Shown one piece after another: positions 42,842 through 51,643 of a stretch of 64,000 nt of DNA. The DNA lies in NCBI GenBank assembly GCA_002717505.1, contig PBEB01000047.1, positions 1 to 64,000 on the forward strand, written 5' to 3'. The first letter of the stretch is position 1, and every line of letters begins with the position of its first letter. This stretch comes from Leptospiraceae bacterium. GTDB lineage: Bacteria; Spirochaetota; Leptospiria; Leptospirales; Leptonemataceae. Position numbers and translations under genes: made by a program. The notes beneath the pieces were generated by a model. That model did not search any database. It was not told where the DNA came from and saw only the letters and a list, made by a program, of their open reading frames with translations.

Positions 42842-43183
42842 CTAAAAATCGTAGCTCTCCAGAGCCTCATCTACCGATTTAAAGATCTCAAAAACGGAGG
42901 TCAGTTTGGTGATCTCCATCAGGTTCTCCACATCGGAATTTAAACCGGCGAAGACCATTCGTCCTTTCAGGTAGTCCACATGCTTGAAAATGTTCAGAAA
43001 CAGGCCGAGAGCGGCGGAGTTGATGAACGGAACCTTCTTCATGTCGATAATGAACTTGGGGGCAGCATTGGGCTTAATATACTTTTCCATCTTTTCTGCC
43101 AGGTTGTATTCATCCCCGGACTTGATGGCTCCCTCAATCTTCACAATATTGACTTCGCCCCTTGTGGTAACCTTTACTTTCAT
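42842..43183 (-). CDS. STAS-domain anti-sigma-factor antagonist-like protein
   Basis: A 113-residue SpoIIAA/RsbV-like protein: beta start KVKVTTRGEVNIVKIEGAI, then FIIDMKKVPFINSAALGLFLNIF. In SpoIIAA the loop is DSSGLG; here it is NSAALG, so the phosphorylatable Ser is kept but its neighbours differ. Such proteins release sigma factors by binding anti-sigma kinases. Its ATG overlaps the stop of the upstream sigma-like gene (ATGA), so the pair is translated together. No kinase is nearby. Confidence 0.88.
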   Translation of the reverse strand: MKVKVTTRGEVNIVKIEGAIKSGDEYNLAEKMEKYIKPNAAPKFIIDMKKVPFINSAALGLFLNIFKHVDYLKGRMVFAGLNSDVENLMEITKLTSVFEIFKSVDEALESYDF

Positions 43184-44280
43184 ATGGATAATTTGAACCT
43201 TAGCATTTGCCCCGCTGTCTTGAGCAAATATTTCCCGGGTGCAAACAGATGCAATGGAAATGCAAAAGCACCTGAAAGACCAAGTTTATAGCACAGCTCA
43301 GTTTGACTGTAAAGCGAAATCCCCACAGGTTCAAGATTTTTTATGGGCTCCAGCAAGAGAAATTGGCGGTCCCCTGCTGTGCTGAATTGATAAAGCAGAC
43401 GGGGCTCGGGATAGCCCAGAAAACCGGCTTCCAGGGATCCTGGCATATCCGGAATCTGTTCAGGTAGCCGATCCAGAGCTGTTCGCAGAGCTCTGCGTCC
43501 TACGGAGATTCGCCGATGGAGGGCTGCCTTGCTAACCTGGAGGTAGCTCGATATGTCTCTCAAGCTCATTACGGTATTGGTGTTTCGAGTTCTTTCTTTT
43601 TCCAGCTTGCGTCTGATGTAACGATAGTCCCGCCCCTGGTTTCCCCGGTGCAGGCGGTCGAAGTAAAGGCTCATCTTATGTTTGTGTCTTCGTTTCCAGT
43701 GCTCCTGATCCTGGATTCTGCTCAAAAAGCTTTCATGCAACCCTCTTGCCTGCTCAGGAGAATGTCGTTGGCTGAGTTCACGGAGTTCGGACAGATCCAG
43801 GGGCCAGCCGCATTGAATCTTCATGGGAATCCGATGTACCGGTTCAATCTGCTTTAGCGCAAAGCTCAATGGTCCATGCCAGGCGGTGGTACGTTCTGTA
43901 TGGTATCCAAAATTCTCCACCGGCAAATCGCATTGCGCTGGTTCGTATTTCTTCACCTTCCTTACATAGTTCATAAAATCGAATCGCATGCAACGGGCCA
44001 GGTATCCGGTGAATCGAGAACCTGGTCTGGTGGTAAAGGAGTCCAGGAATCGGGGAAGTTTATCCAGGAATTGTATCAAGAAGTCCTGACAGAGGTCCGG
44101 GTCGTTATTCAGCCTTCTGGAATAGTTCATCATCCACAGGAAAGACTCGGAAACAAAGGAATCCGTTTGTCTGTGGTTGACATAGCGTAAGTAAGCCTCT
44201 TCCAGATCCGGTCTCTTGGTGTAATACTGAGCTGATTCCATACACGGAATCTGTTCTTTCCTCCTGGATCGTTCCAGCAA
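43180..44280 (-). CDS. Sigma-70-like protein with a C-terminal extension
   Basis: A 366-residue protein. Residues 40-110 (SFVSESFLWMMNYSRRL...QDFLIQFLDKLPRFLDSFTTRPGSRFTGYLARCMRFDFMNYVRK) look like sigma region 2. Residues 245-285 (SLRDISSYLQVSKAALHRRISVGRRALRTAL) look like the region 4 helix-turn-helix. The spacer is longer than in ECF sigmas and about 90 residues of unknown fold follow. The start is given as TTG 44280 after AGGAGG, with short spacing; ATG 44241 is the alternative. It is coupled to the STAS gene. A sigma role is inferred from pattern and neighbour. Confidence 0.6.
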   Translation of the reverse strand: MLERSRRKEQIPCMESAQYYTKRPDLEEAYLRYVNHRQTDSFVSESFLWMMNYSRRLNNDPDLCQDFLIQFLDKLPRFLDSFTTRPGSRFTGYLARCMRFDFMNYVRKVKKYEPAQCDLPVENFGYHTERTTAWHGPLSFALKQIEPVHRIPMKIQCGWPLDLSELRELSQRHSPEQARGLHESFLSRIQDQEHWKRRHKHKMSLYFDRLHRGNQGRDYRYIRRKLEKERTRNTNTVMSLRDISSYLQVSKAALHRRISVGRRALRTALDRLPEQIPDMPGSLEAGFLGYPEPRLLYQFSTAGDRQFLLLEPIKNLEPVGISLYSQTELCYKLGLSGAFAFPLHLFAPGKYLLKTAGQMLRFKLSI

Positions 44281-44352
44281 ATCCTCCTGTAGAAAGGCAG
44301 GGCCTCTTTAAAAAGGGCTTTCTTTTTCGGGTTTTATTGTTCAATTGACTGC

Positions 44353-45297
44353 ATGCGAAACTCGGAGGAGCCCATTCGCTTTCGCAAGATGGAAGCTACC
44401 GGAAATGACTATGTCTACTTCGGCCCCTATTTAAGTTCTACCGGGCAGTTTGATCGTCAGCGCACAGAGGAAACGTTGCAATGGCTCACCGGAAGTACCA
44501 TTCGCAAACTTAGCGATCGTCACTTCGGTGTAGGCGGCGACGGCGTGGTGCTGGTGGCGGCGGCAAGAGAAGAGTCCGGAGCTGCGGCCCGAATGTACAT
44601 GTGGAACGCGGACGGCAGCCCATCGGCGATGTGCGGCAATGCATTGCGCAGTGTTGCCCTTCTGATTCACATGGAGACCAGACGATTCCACTTCGCCATA
44701 GAAATGGGAGAAAAAGTCTATGACTGCAAGATTGAACCTTCCGGTGAAGAGGACTTTAGTATTTCCATAGATATGGGGCCGCCCATACTGACCCTGGACC
44801 TGGTGCCTTTCGCGCCGGTACAGGGAACTGTTCTGATCCAGCCAGAAACTACCCGGGCCATGCCGGCACGGGTGGCCCTGGAAGCTGGTTCTGTGCAGTG
44901 GTCTGGCTACACTCTCTCTATGGGAAATCCGCACTTCGTGATTGATCTCGGAGAGCATGAAGCAGGTAGCCTGGATGGGTTAAACCTGCGAACACTGGGG
45001 CCGGCTCTTGAGCACCATCCTGCTTTTCCGGAACGGGTGAATACGGAGTTCATAGAGTGGAAGGATGCAGGTACCATTCGGCAAAGAACCTTTGAGAGAG
45101 GATCCGGAGAGACATTGAGCTGCGGAAGTGGTGCCTGCGCCGCATTTATTGCAGCAAGGGCATCCGCGATTCAGGATGGAAGAGCTCTGGATAAGCTAAC
45201 TGTAGAGTTACGAGGTGGTGTTCTGGAGCTATCGTTGGAGCAGGACAGGATTCGAATGAAAGGGCCTGCGCGAATCGTTTTTGAAGGATGGATTTAG
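44353..45297 (+). CDS. dapF: Diaminopimelate epimerase
   Basis: A 314-residue enzyme that turns LL- into meso-diaminopimelate for lysine and peptidoglycan. Both catalytic cysteines are present: MCGNALRS and ETLSCGSGACAA. RKMEATGNDYVYF, GGDGVV and GNPHFVIDL are typical. It is slightly longer than the usual 275 residues because of short inserts near the start. It stands alone, divergent from the sigma-like gene by 72 bp. Confidence 0.96.
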   Translation: MRNSEEPIRFRKMEATGNDYVYFGPYLSSTGQFDRQRTEETLQWLTGSTIRKLSDRHFGVGGDGVVLVAAAREESGAAARMYMWNADGSPSAMCGNALRSVALLIHMETRRFHFAIEMGEKVYDCKIEPSGEEDFSISIDMGPPILTLDLVPFAPVQGTVLIQPETTRAMPARVALEAGSVQWSGYTLSMGNPHFVIDLGEHEAGSLDGLNLRTLGPALEHHPAFPERVNTEFIEWKDAGTIRQRTFERGSGETLSCGSGACAAFIAARASAIQDGRALDKLTVELRGGVLELSLEQDRIRMKGPARIVFEGWI

Positions 45298-45325
45298 AAA
45301 AAAGGCAGGGCCAGTAGACCCCGCC
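45298..45325 (-). terminator. Intrinsic terminator for the TRL lipoprotein operon (possibly bidirectional)
   Basis: On the minus strand GGCGGGG and CCCTGCC pair around an 8-nt loop (one G-T pair) and are followed by TTTTTT. This fits an intrinsic terminator for the minus-strand TRL genes. On the plus strand the same stem has one mismatch, with TCTTATTT behind, and could also end dapF. Confidence 0.6.
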
Positions 45326-45338
45326 TCTTATTTCAGGA

Positions 45339-45881
45339 TTAGCGTCCTTTGCGAACGGTTCGAACCTGAGTCTTTGGAACAGTTAGACTGGTTCCGTCAG
45401 GTTTGATGATATTAATCAGGTTTCCCTGAATGATGGTTTTCACGTTTCGGTGAACAGAACCATCCCGCATGATTACGGTGTCGCTAAATCCAGGTCCAGG
45501 AGTGCTAACACTACCAGGGCCTACTTGTTTATCGTCGCCCTTAACAACTGTGCATTGCTGCGAATAGATAGTCAGAACATTAAGTTGCTCCGTATCTACC
45601 GTGCTGATTCTGGTTACTCCACCCTCGGCAGCAGCATTACTTACAGTTCCTTCCCCCCAGGTCCAGCCTACGATCCAGAGGTAGATTCTTCGAGTGCAAG
45701 CTTTACCTTCCCTGGTCTGGGGAATGCTAAGATCATTACCGCTACCGGGCATGGAAGTTTGCTGAAACAGCGCTCCCATTGGTCCCTGGCCTGCAGGATG
45801 ACCGATGAACATGCATTGAGAAAGCAATGCAGCTGCAAGAGCCAGTACGGAAATTTGAACTATACGTCTTGTCTGTCTCAT
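45339..45881 (-). CDS. TRL-like lipoprotein with an extra C-terminal module
   Basis: A 180-residue exported protein. The N-terminal signal ends in LLSQC, a loose spirochaete-type lipobox. The TRL-like domain has the same skeleton as its two neighbours: GKACTRR, WGEGTVSNAAAEGGVTRISTVD, IYSQQCTVVKG. After it, about 50 residues (TVIMRDGSVHRNVKTIIQG..., SLTVPKTQVRTVRKG) are unique among the three and resemble the end of the FecR-type lipoprotein encoded at 46684. ATG 45881 has GAGGGG 6 nt upstream and overlaps the preceding stop (ATGA). Last of three coupled genes. Function unknown. Confidence 0.78.
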   Translation of the reverse strand: MRQTRRIVQISVLALAAALLSQCMFIGHPAGQGPMGALFQQTSMPGSGNDLSIPQTREGKACTRRIYLWIVGWTWGEGTVSNAAAEGGVTRISTVDTEQLNVLTIYSQQCTVVKGDDKQVGPGSVSTPGPGFSDTVIMRDGSVHRNVKTIIQGNLINIIKPDGTSLTVPKTQVRTVRKGR

Positions 45882-46201
45882 TGCCACCCCCTCACTACTG
45901 TGCAGTATTTTGCGGTAATGCCAAGTACGCCTTCGGTAGTGTGACTTACGCTGGCAATCTTGTTAATACCGTTTTCTCGGGATGCAGCGCTAATGGAGGC
46001 ATCTCCAAATGCGAAGTAACCCAGGTAACTGGTAGCGCAAGCTCGACCGGTTAGCAGGTTGTTAGACTCAGCTGTGGCTGAACGTCCCAATCCGCCATTG
46101 TTGATTATGTTAACGAAGGCAGGGCTACCGTACTGAGTTGCATAACATGCAGGCATCAGCAGAGCCAGAACCCCCATCATAATGATTCGTTGGACCCGCA
46201 T
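45878..46201 (-). CDS. TRL-like lipoprotein
   Basis: A 107-residue lipoprotein: signal peptide with lipobox-like LMPAC (Cys19), then the TRL skeleton GRACATSYLGYFAFGDASISAASRENGINKIASV...KYCTVVRG. ATG 46201 has GGGGGA 6 nt upstream; its first base overlaps the stop of the gene before it (TGATG). Middle gene of three coupled paralogues. The two conserved Cys, one per half, could pair. The family (TRL, tRNA-associated locus) has no established function. Confidence 0.82.
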   Translation of the reverse strand: MRVQRIIMMGVLALLMPACYATQYGSPAFVNIINNGGLGRSATAESNNLLTGRACATSYLGYFAFGDASISAASRENGINKIASVSHTTEGVLGITAKYCTVVRGWQ

Positions 46202-46506
46202 CAGTTCCCCCTGACTACAGTGCAAGCCTGAGCGTATACCAGCAGGCTAAATACTTCTACGTCAATGGATTGAACTGCGGAGATCCCGCCTTCGGCTGCC
46301 GCTGCTCCCACCGAAGCGTCGCCAAGAGCCACCAGGCCCAGAAAGCTCTGCGCACAGGCCTGGCCTTTTTTAGCGCCATTAGGCGAACTTCCATGAATGC
46401 CAATCTTGGTGCTTGTGAAGATCATACCGGTAGGTCCGATGCCCCCGCTGGCGCAGCTTCCGAGCAGAAACAGGGATGCCACAATGAATAGAATCGATTT
46501 TTTCAA
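46201..46506 (-). CDS. TRL-like lipoprotein
   Basis: A 101-residue lipoprotein with a strong lipobox (LLGSC, Cys18) and the TRL skeleton GQACAQSFLGLVALGDASVGAAAAEGGISAVQSIDVEVFSLLVYAQACTVVRG. The start is TTG 46506, fixed by AGGAGG 6 nt upstream; a longer frame from 46527 would place the ribosome site inside the gene. First of three coupled TRL genes, divergent from the FecR-type lipoprotein gene. An AAAACA/TGTTTT inverted repeat lies at 46595-46612 between them. Confidence 0.84.
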   Translation of the reverse strand: MKKSILFIVASLFLLGSCASGGIGPTGMIFTSTKIGIHGSSPNGAKKGQACAQSFLGLVALGDASVGAAAAEGGISAVQSIDVEVFSLLVYAQACTVVRGN

Positions 46507-46594
46507 TTGTTTCCTCCTCTCAGGCAACTGGACTTAAGCAGTGTATCTTGCTTATCTTGTCTGAGCGATCGTGACTGCTTAGCGTATCTGCCCC

Positions 46595-46612
46595 AAAACA
46601 AACAAGTGTTTT
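46595..46612. promoter_or_regulatory. Inverted repeat in the TRL/FecR divergent promoter region
   Basis: AAAACA and TGTTTT flank a 6-bp centre in the 177-bp gap between the divergent TRL operon and the FecR-type gene. It could be an operator or simply an AT-rich promoter part. No clear -35/-10 pair was found. Confidence 0.25.
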
Positions 46613-46683
46613 TCTTCTTGATTTCGTTAGCGGCTAGCCTTAAGTCGTGGCGAAGAGGGTTATACCCCACTCTGGAGTTTTCT

Positions 46684-47796
46684 ATGTTATCTCGCTCATT
46701 CGCAGCAATATTAAGCATCTCAGCCATTTTCCTCTCTGGATGCGGCTTGTTTGATTCCCAGGCCGATCTTCCTGAGCCCGGAAAGGAGCTGAATGTATCC
46801 GCCGTAGTTCTTCTGGCCACAGGTCAGGTTACGGCGGATGGAGCGCCCATAAAGGCTGGCTCCATAATCCAATCCGGCCAATTGATCAAGACCGGCCCAA
46901 ACAGTTTCTGCGATCTTCAGGTACGCGGTGGCGATAGCTCGGCCATGATTCGACTGAAAGCGAATACGGAGCTTATTCTGAGCGGTCGCCAGTTTAAAGA
47001 GGAGAAGAAGATCCTGGCCGAATTGAAGAAAGGGAATGGAATGTTCGACCTGGACAAAATTACCAGCGCAGAGAACTTCGAAACGGCCAGCCCCACGGCC
47101 GTGGCTTCCGTGCGCGGTACAAAATACGAGGTTTCTGTAAAGGGCGATTCCACATCCATTGAGGTCCTGGAAGGTAAGGTTTCCAGCCGACCAAGAATCC
47201 CTGCTCTGGAAGACCTGCCTCCTGAGATCCAGGAGCGTTCCAGAGTAGTGCATGAGTCGGTAGAAAACCTCAAAAAGAAGGAAGTGATTCTGGAACCTGG
47301 TAAAAAGGTAGAGATTCAGGCTGTGAAAGTATCTCCGGAAGTAGAGGAAGCGGCCCGTAAAGCCATGGAGGCGGAAGCCAGTTCTGATCCAGTGAAAGCC
47401 GAAGAAGCGGCGAAGGCCCTGGATGACTCTATTGCACAAAAAGAAGATACTCTGAAAAAGGCCGTGGAGGAAGCTCCAGCTGCAGCGCCGGAAGACATTC
47501 CTGAACCGGAAATGAAGCAGAAGCTGGATGAATACAATGAGCTCATTCGCATAGAAAAGGAAAAGATTCAAGGGGACGATGTTTCAAAAGCGGTGAGCGA
47601 ACGAAACAACCAGAACCAGGCAAAGCTGATGCAGAGGATTGAAAAGGTTTTCAACAAACCTTCGGAGACTCTGGTGCTAATCAGTGGCGCTCGCATCTCC
47701 GGAGTCGTCATCCAGGTTGGTGCAACCTACTATGTCTATACTGTAAACGGTCAGGTAGCGTACCCCGAAAGCCAGGTTTCGGGCATTGAATTCTAA
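46684..47796 (+). CDS. FecR-domain lipoprotein
   Basis: A 370-residue lipoprotein (LSGC, Cys20). Residues 35-165 form a FecR-like domain ([58 protein letters not shown]), known in spirochaetes as a surface or periplasmic domain, not only in iron signalling. A long Glu/Lys/Ala-rich helical region (200-325) follows. The last 45 residues ([17 protein letters not shown]..., [14 protein letters not shown]) resemble the tail of the first TRL protein. GGAG precedes ATG 46684. sthA follows after 7 bp. Confidence 0.83.
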   Translation: MLSRSFAAILSISAIFLSGCGLFDSQADLPEPGKELNVSAVVLLATGQVTADGAPIKAGSIIQSGQLIKTGPNSFCDLQVRGGDSSAMIRLKANTELILSGRQFKEEKKILAELKKGNGMFDLDKITSAENFETASPTAVASVRGTKYEVSVKGDSTSIEVLEGKVSSRPRIPALEDLPPEIQERSRVVHESVENLKKKEVILEPGKKVEIQAVKVSPEVEEAARKAMEAEASSDPVKAEEAAKALDDSIAQKEDTLKKAVEEAPAAAPEDIPEPEMKQKLDEYNELIRIEKEKIQGDDVSKAVSERNNQNQAKLMQRIEKVFNKPSETLVLISGARISGVVIQVGATYYVYTVNGQVAYPESQVSGIEF

Positions 47797-47803
47797 GGAA
47801 TCG

Positions 47804-49192
47804 ATGTATGACCTGGTAGTCCTGGGAAGCGGCCCTGGAGGAGAAGGGGCCGCCATGAAAGGAGCGAAGAGTGGCCTGAAGGTTGCTCTTGTAGATTCCA
47901 GAAAAGACCCTGGCGGCAACTGCACCCACCAGGGCACTATTCCCTCCAAAGCTTTGCGGCAATCCATGCATAATTATGTGGAGTTTCGCCGCAATCCATT
48001 GTTTCGCAACCATCTGGACCAGTTTACCCTGGAACTCCCGGATTTGCTGAGCAGCGCCCGGGCTGTCATCCGTTCTCAGTCCGAGATTCGAAAAGACTTC
48101 TATGATCGTAACGATGTCCATCGGCTCACTGGCAGGGCCTCCTTTCTCGATCAGAATACAGTTGAAGTAGAATCCGAAGGCCGGGCCCCCCGGAAGATTC
48201 AGGGAAAGGCCTTTGTGATTGCAACAGGCTCTCGTCCCTATCGTCCCGATAACCTGGATTTTTCGCATCCTCTAGTTCGAGACAGCGATACAATTCTGGA
48301 AATGGAGCGGACCCCACGTACCATTACTATCTATGGGGCCGGCGTTATCGGATGCGAATACGCTTCCATCTTTCGTAACATGGGGATGAAAGTGAACCTC
48401 GTGAATACCAGGGATAAGCTGCTATCATTTCTGGACGATGAAATCATTGATGCGTTGAGCTACCATTTAAGGCAGCAGGGTGTATTGATTCGCCACAACG
48501 AAGAGTTTGAAAGCCTTTCTGCAAACCAGGATTCCGTGGATCTCAAGCTGAAGTCTGGGAAAGAGATTCGATCCGATGTCCTCTTCTGGGCCAACGGACG
48601 TAGCGGAAACAGCGGCCATATGGGGCTGGAAGCCCTGGATCTGGACATTGATCACCGTGGATACATCAAGACCAATGAATTTTATCTGACGGCAATGCCT
48701 CATATTTATGCTGTTGGGGATGTGGTTGGGTTTCCCAGCCTGGCCAGCGCTTCCTATGATCAGGGTCGCGCAGCTGTATCACATCTCCTGGGAGAAGATC
48801 TTCCTCCTTTGCTGCCCGAAAACATTCCTACCGGTATCTACACCAGCCCGGAAATCAGCTCTCTGGGAAAGACGGAAAGAGAGCTCACCGAGGATAGAAT
48901 CCCTTACGAAGTGGGGCATGCTTTCTTTAAGAGTCTGGCAAGGGCTCAGATCACTGGCTACGATGTGGGCATGCTCAAGATTTTGTTTCACAGAGAGTCC
49001 ATGGAGATCCTGGGTATTCATTGCTTCGGGTATCAGGCCGCAGAAATACTTCACATCGGACAGGCCATCATGGCGCAGCCGGGAAAGGGCAACGATGTGC
49101 GATACTTTGTTCATACTACATTCAATTATCCGACGATGGCGGAGGCCTATCGCGTGGCAGCCCTGAATGGCCTGAATCGTATTCAGGATTAA
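47804..49192 (+). CDS. sthA: Soluble pyridine nucleotide transhydrogenase-like flavoprotein
   Basis: A 462-residue FAD protein of the dihydrolipoamide dehydrogenase family. [18 protein letters not shown] is the FAD site and [16 protein letters not shown] the SthA-type active-site loop, with one Cys where disulfide reductases have Cxxxx[23 protein letters not shown] is the NAD(P) site, and the C-terminal dimer domain has HIGQAIMAQ. SthA balances NADPH and NADH. ATG 47804 after AAGGAA is chosen over an upstream TTG. nhaC-type gene follows after 4 bp. Confidence 0.9.
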   Translation: MYDLVVLGSGPGGEGAAMKGAKSGLKVALVDSRKDPGGNCTHQGTIPSKALRQSMHNYVEFRRNPLFRNHLDQFTLELPDLLSSARAVIRSQSEIRKDFYDRNDVHRLTGRASFLDQNTVEVESEGRAPRKIQGKAFVIATGSRPYRPDNLDFSHPLVRDSDTILEMERTPRTITIYGAGVIGCEYASIFRNMGMKVNLVNTRDKLLSFLDDEIIDALSYHLRQQGVLIRHNEEFESLSANQDSVDLKLKSGKEIRSDVLFWANGRSGNSGHMGLEALDLDIDHRGYIKTNEFYLTAMPHIYAVGDVVGFPSLASASYDQGRAAVSHLLGEDLPPLLPENIPTGIYTSPEISSLGKTERELTEDRIPYEVGHAFFKSLARAQITGYDVGMLKILFHRESMEILGIHCFGYQAAEILHIGQAIMAQPGKGNDVRYFVHTTFNYPTMAEAYRVAALNGLNRIQD

Positions 49193-49196
49193 ACTC

Positions 49197-50702
49197 ATGC
49201 CTTCTCTGTGGCTTTCACTACTACCTGTTATTTTTCTGATCAGTGGTTTGCTTTCTGTAGTCTGGGTTGCCGGCGAAGATGCCACAGCCGGTCCATCTCA
49301 GGTCGTTCTCATTCTGTCCGGCTTTTTCGCCGCCTTGCTTTCTCTGGGACATGGCTTCTATAGATCTAGATCAGAACGAAGTCAATCCGTTGGTGCCGGC
49401 AGCTCCATTTCTCATCCCCATCCGTTTTCTCTGAACGATGGATGGAAGAAGCTGGAATCCAGTGTGCTGAGTACCATAACCGAGGTACTTCCGGCGATTT
49501 TGATTCTACTATTGATTGGAGCTTTGATCGGAGTGTGGATTCTATCTGGCATTGTGCCAGCGCTCATTGTCTGGGGAATTGCTCTATTAAACCCGGCTAT
49601 CTTTTTCTTCACGGCATGCCTCCTGGCTGCCCTTGTTTCGCTGGTTACCGGTAGCTCCTGGTCAACAGCGGGCACCGTAGGTGTTGCTCTCGTTGGCGTA
49701 GGGCAGGCGCTGGGTCTGGATCCAGCGATGACCGCCGGAGCAGTTGTTTCTGGAGCTTATTTTGGCGATAAGATGTCTCCTTTCTCGGAAACTACGAATC
49801 TGGCAGCGTCCATGGCCGGAGTGGATCTGTTCGCACATATTCGAAACATGATCTTTACCACTGCGCCTGCATTGCTGATTAGCCTGATCATCTTTCTTGG
49901 GCTGGGTTATTCCGGGGAAGGTACCGCCCCTGGAGATCTAAGGGAGACTGTAGAATCCTTGAATCAAGTATTCTGGATTCATCCCGCCCTTCTGCTTGTT
50001 CCGGCTGTGACCTTCTTCATGATCTATAAGAAAGTACCTGCTATCCCGGCCATCTTGACCGGAACCATTCTGGGCGCTGTATTTGCGGCTTTGTTTCAGC
50101 AGTCGGCGCTCTTTTGGCTGAAACAGGAAGGAATGGTTGCTGCAATCCTGGAAGCGGCCAGCAACGGACTTAACTTTCGCACAGATAACGAAGCTGTAAA
50201 CAGTCTGATCAATCGGGGAGGAATGAGTTCCATGCTGAGCACCATCTGGCTAATCCTTTCTGCCATGTTCTTTGCCGGTATCATGGAAGGGGCCGGAATG
50301 ATCCAGTCCATCGCACAAAGTGTGCTCAGTAGAATCAAATCGGTGGGTGGCCTGGTAACTGGAACAATCCTGGGCGGAGTCTTCGCCAATGTTGTAACTT
50401 CCGAACAGTACCTTTCCATTGTGGTCAACGGCAGGTTTTTTCGTGAAGCCTACCAGAAAAGAAATGTCTCCGCGCTCACCCTGTCCCGCAGTCTGGAAGA
50501 TAGTGGCACACTAACATCGGCCCTTGTACCATGGAATACCTGTGGAGCCTTCATGGCAGCCACGCTGCAAACGCCGGTGATCCTTTACGCTCCATTTGCC
50601 TTTCTGAATTGGATTACACCGCTCATCGCACTATTTTACGCCTGGTCTGGCCGATTTCTGGGTGATGGAAATACGAAAGACTTCGAGCAATCGGATACTT
50701 AA
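49197..50702 (+). CDS. NhaC-type Na+/H+ antiporter
   Basis: A 501-residue inner-membrane antiporter with about 12 helices. The family core is visible: LVTGSSWSTAGTVGVALVGVG, VVSGAYFGDKMSPFSETTNLAASMAGVDLFAHIRNM, and LEDSGTLTSALVPWNTCGAFMAATL. It exchanges Na+ for H+ (some relatives swap malate/lactate). It starts 4 bp after sthA and lies 2 kb before a V-type ATPase with sodium ligands, which fits a sodium cycle. Confidence 0.9.
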   Translation: MPSLWLSLLPVIFLISGLLSVVWVAGEDATAGPSQVVLILSGFFAALLSLGHGFYRSRSERSQSVGAGSSISHPHPFSLNDGWKKLESSVLSTITEVLPAILILLLIGALIGVWILSGIVPALIVWGIALLNPAIFFFTACLLAALVSLVTGSSWSTAGTVGVALVGVGQALGLDPAMTAGAVVSGAYFGDKMSPFSETTNLAASMAGVDLFAHIRNMIFTTAPALLISLIIFLGLGYSGEGTAPGDLRETVESLNQVFWIHPALLLVPAVTFFMIYKKVPAIPAILTGTILGAVFAALFQQSALFWLKQEGMVAAILEAASNGLNFRTDNEAVNSLINRGGMSSMLSTIWLILSAMFFAGIMEGAGMIQSIAQSVLSRIKSVGGLVTGTILGGVFANVVTSEQYLSIVVNGRFFREAYQKRNVSALTLSRSLEDSGTLTSALVPWNTCGAFMAATLQTPVILYAPFAFLNWITPLIALFYAWSGRFLGDGNTKDFEQSDT

Positions 50703-50721
50703 TACTCGAGTAACCCATTGG

Positions 50722-50754
50722 AGTGAAAAAGTAAGACCGGATCCTTTTTTCACT
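50722..50754. terminator. AT-rich hairpin after nhaC-type gene
   Basis: AGTGAAAAAG and CTTTTTTCACT pair over about 10 bp with a 12-nt loop, 20 bp after the stop. The T-run is inside the stem, so it may end transcription in either direction only weakly. Confidence 0.35.
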
Positions 50755-50840
50755 TGCAGCAAACATGTAAGAGGTCAATGATCTGGCTGCGAACGGGGGA
50801 CTATATGGTATCGAAAGCAACAGAAATGATTCGAGGAAAG

Positions 50841-51587
50841 ATGCGAATGCGACGTATTGCCCAACTTCTTCTGATTCCAGTGTTTTTATTCGGTGGTTCT
50901 GTCCTGGCAGATGGCTTTCAGGTTGGAGCTCCGGTGAAATGCAAATGGCAGAAAGTGGGGAACTACTATACCGGTAAAATCGCACGGAGAAATGGAAACT
51001 CCGTATTTATTCAATACGACGACGGTGATACAGAAAACACTGAAATTCAGTACTGCAAACTAATTGATCCGAATCAAACCAGAAAAAAGCCGTCGCCGGT
51101 CACCGAATCAGGCCCTGGTAGCATAAAAAAATTGGAAGCTCGCTCCACTGGTTCCGATAACTGGCAGGATTGGTCCATTCGCCTGTCCGGAGGAAATGGA
51201 CGACTGACGGCGAACGGAACTGGCCAACATATGTCCTGGGATATTGAGCTGCCAGGACAGGATGCGAAAGTGCTTACCTGTATTCAGGGCTCTCAATGGT
51301 GGACGAAGTGGCAGTACAGATATGGAGGCAACCAGCTTATTGCCGAAGCCTCTTCGCTTACAGAATGGAAAATCGACTCCACATACAATCGACTGAAGGT
51401 GCGAACAAGATGGAGCGGCGATACCGACCAGTGGATTATATCTGGAAAGAAAGGCGAAATCAAAGTTAATCGGAACGGCGGATCCTGGCCGAGCTGGGAG
51501 ATTGAAGACAATATGCCCGGCGAAGACTTCCATATGAAGATGGCTGCAATTTTTGCCATCATTGTAGCCACGGAAATGCCTCATTAA
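50841..51587 (+). CDS. Secreted Tudor/agenet-like protein with tryptophan-rich C-terminal domain
   Basis: A 248-residue exported protein: signal peptide RRIAQLLLIPVFLFGGSVLADG, then a small Tudor/agenet-like barrel (residues about 28-75, GAPVKCKWQKVGNYYTGKIARRNGNSVFIQYDDGD). The C-terminal domain (95-248) has repeating strands ending in W-[DKE]-I-[ED] (SWDIEL, EWKIDS, SWEIED) and a hydrophobic last strand (MKMAAIFAIIVATEM). That layout recalls the Tubby/LURP-one/scramblase fold, which is only a guess. ATG 50841 has GAGG upstream; starts from 50754 to 50847 are possible. Function unknown. Confidence 0.65.
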   Translation: MRMRRIAQLLLIPVFLFGGSVLADGFQVGAPVKCKWQKVGNYYTGKIARRNGNSVFIQYDDGDTENTEIQYCKLIDPNQTRKKPSPVTESGPGSIKKLEARSTGSDNWQDWSIRLSGGNGRLTANGTGQHMSWDIELPGQDAKVLTCIQGSQWWTKWQYRYGGNQLIAEASSLTEWKIDSTYNRLKVRTRWSGDTDQWIISGKKGEIKVNRNGGSWPSWEIEDNMPGEDFHMKMAAIFAIIVATEMPH

Positions 51588-51643
51588 TATTGGCAGCCCC
51601 TGGAAATGAACTGACTGCATAGTCCGGTGTTGTGGCCTGGACT

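Noticed and set aside
46507-46683. Upstream part of the FecR gene as coding
   Set aside because: The signal peptide and GGAG ribosome site place the start at 46684; the upstream frame crosses the divergent promoter region.
46720-47571. 283-residue minus-strand open frame
   Set aside because: It is antisense to the FecR lipoprotein gene and has Phe/Leu/Arg-rich shadow composition.
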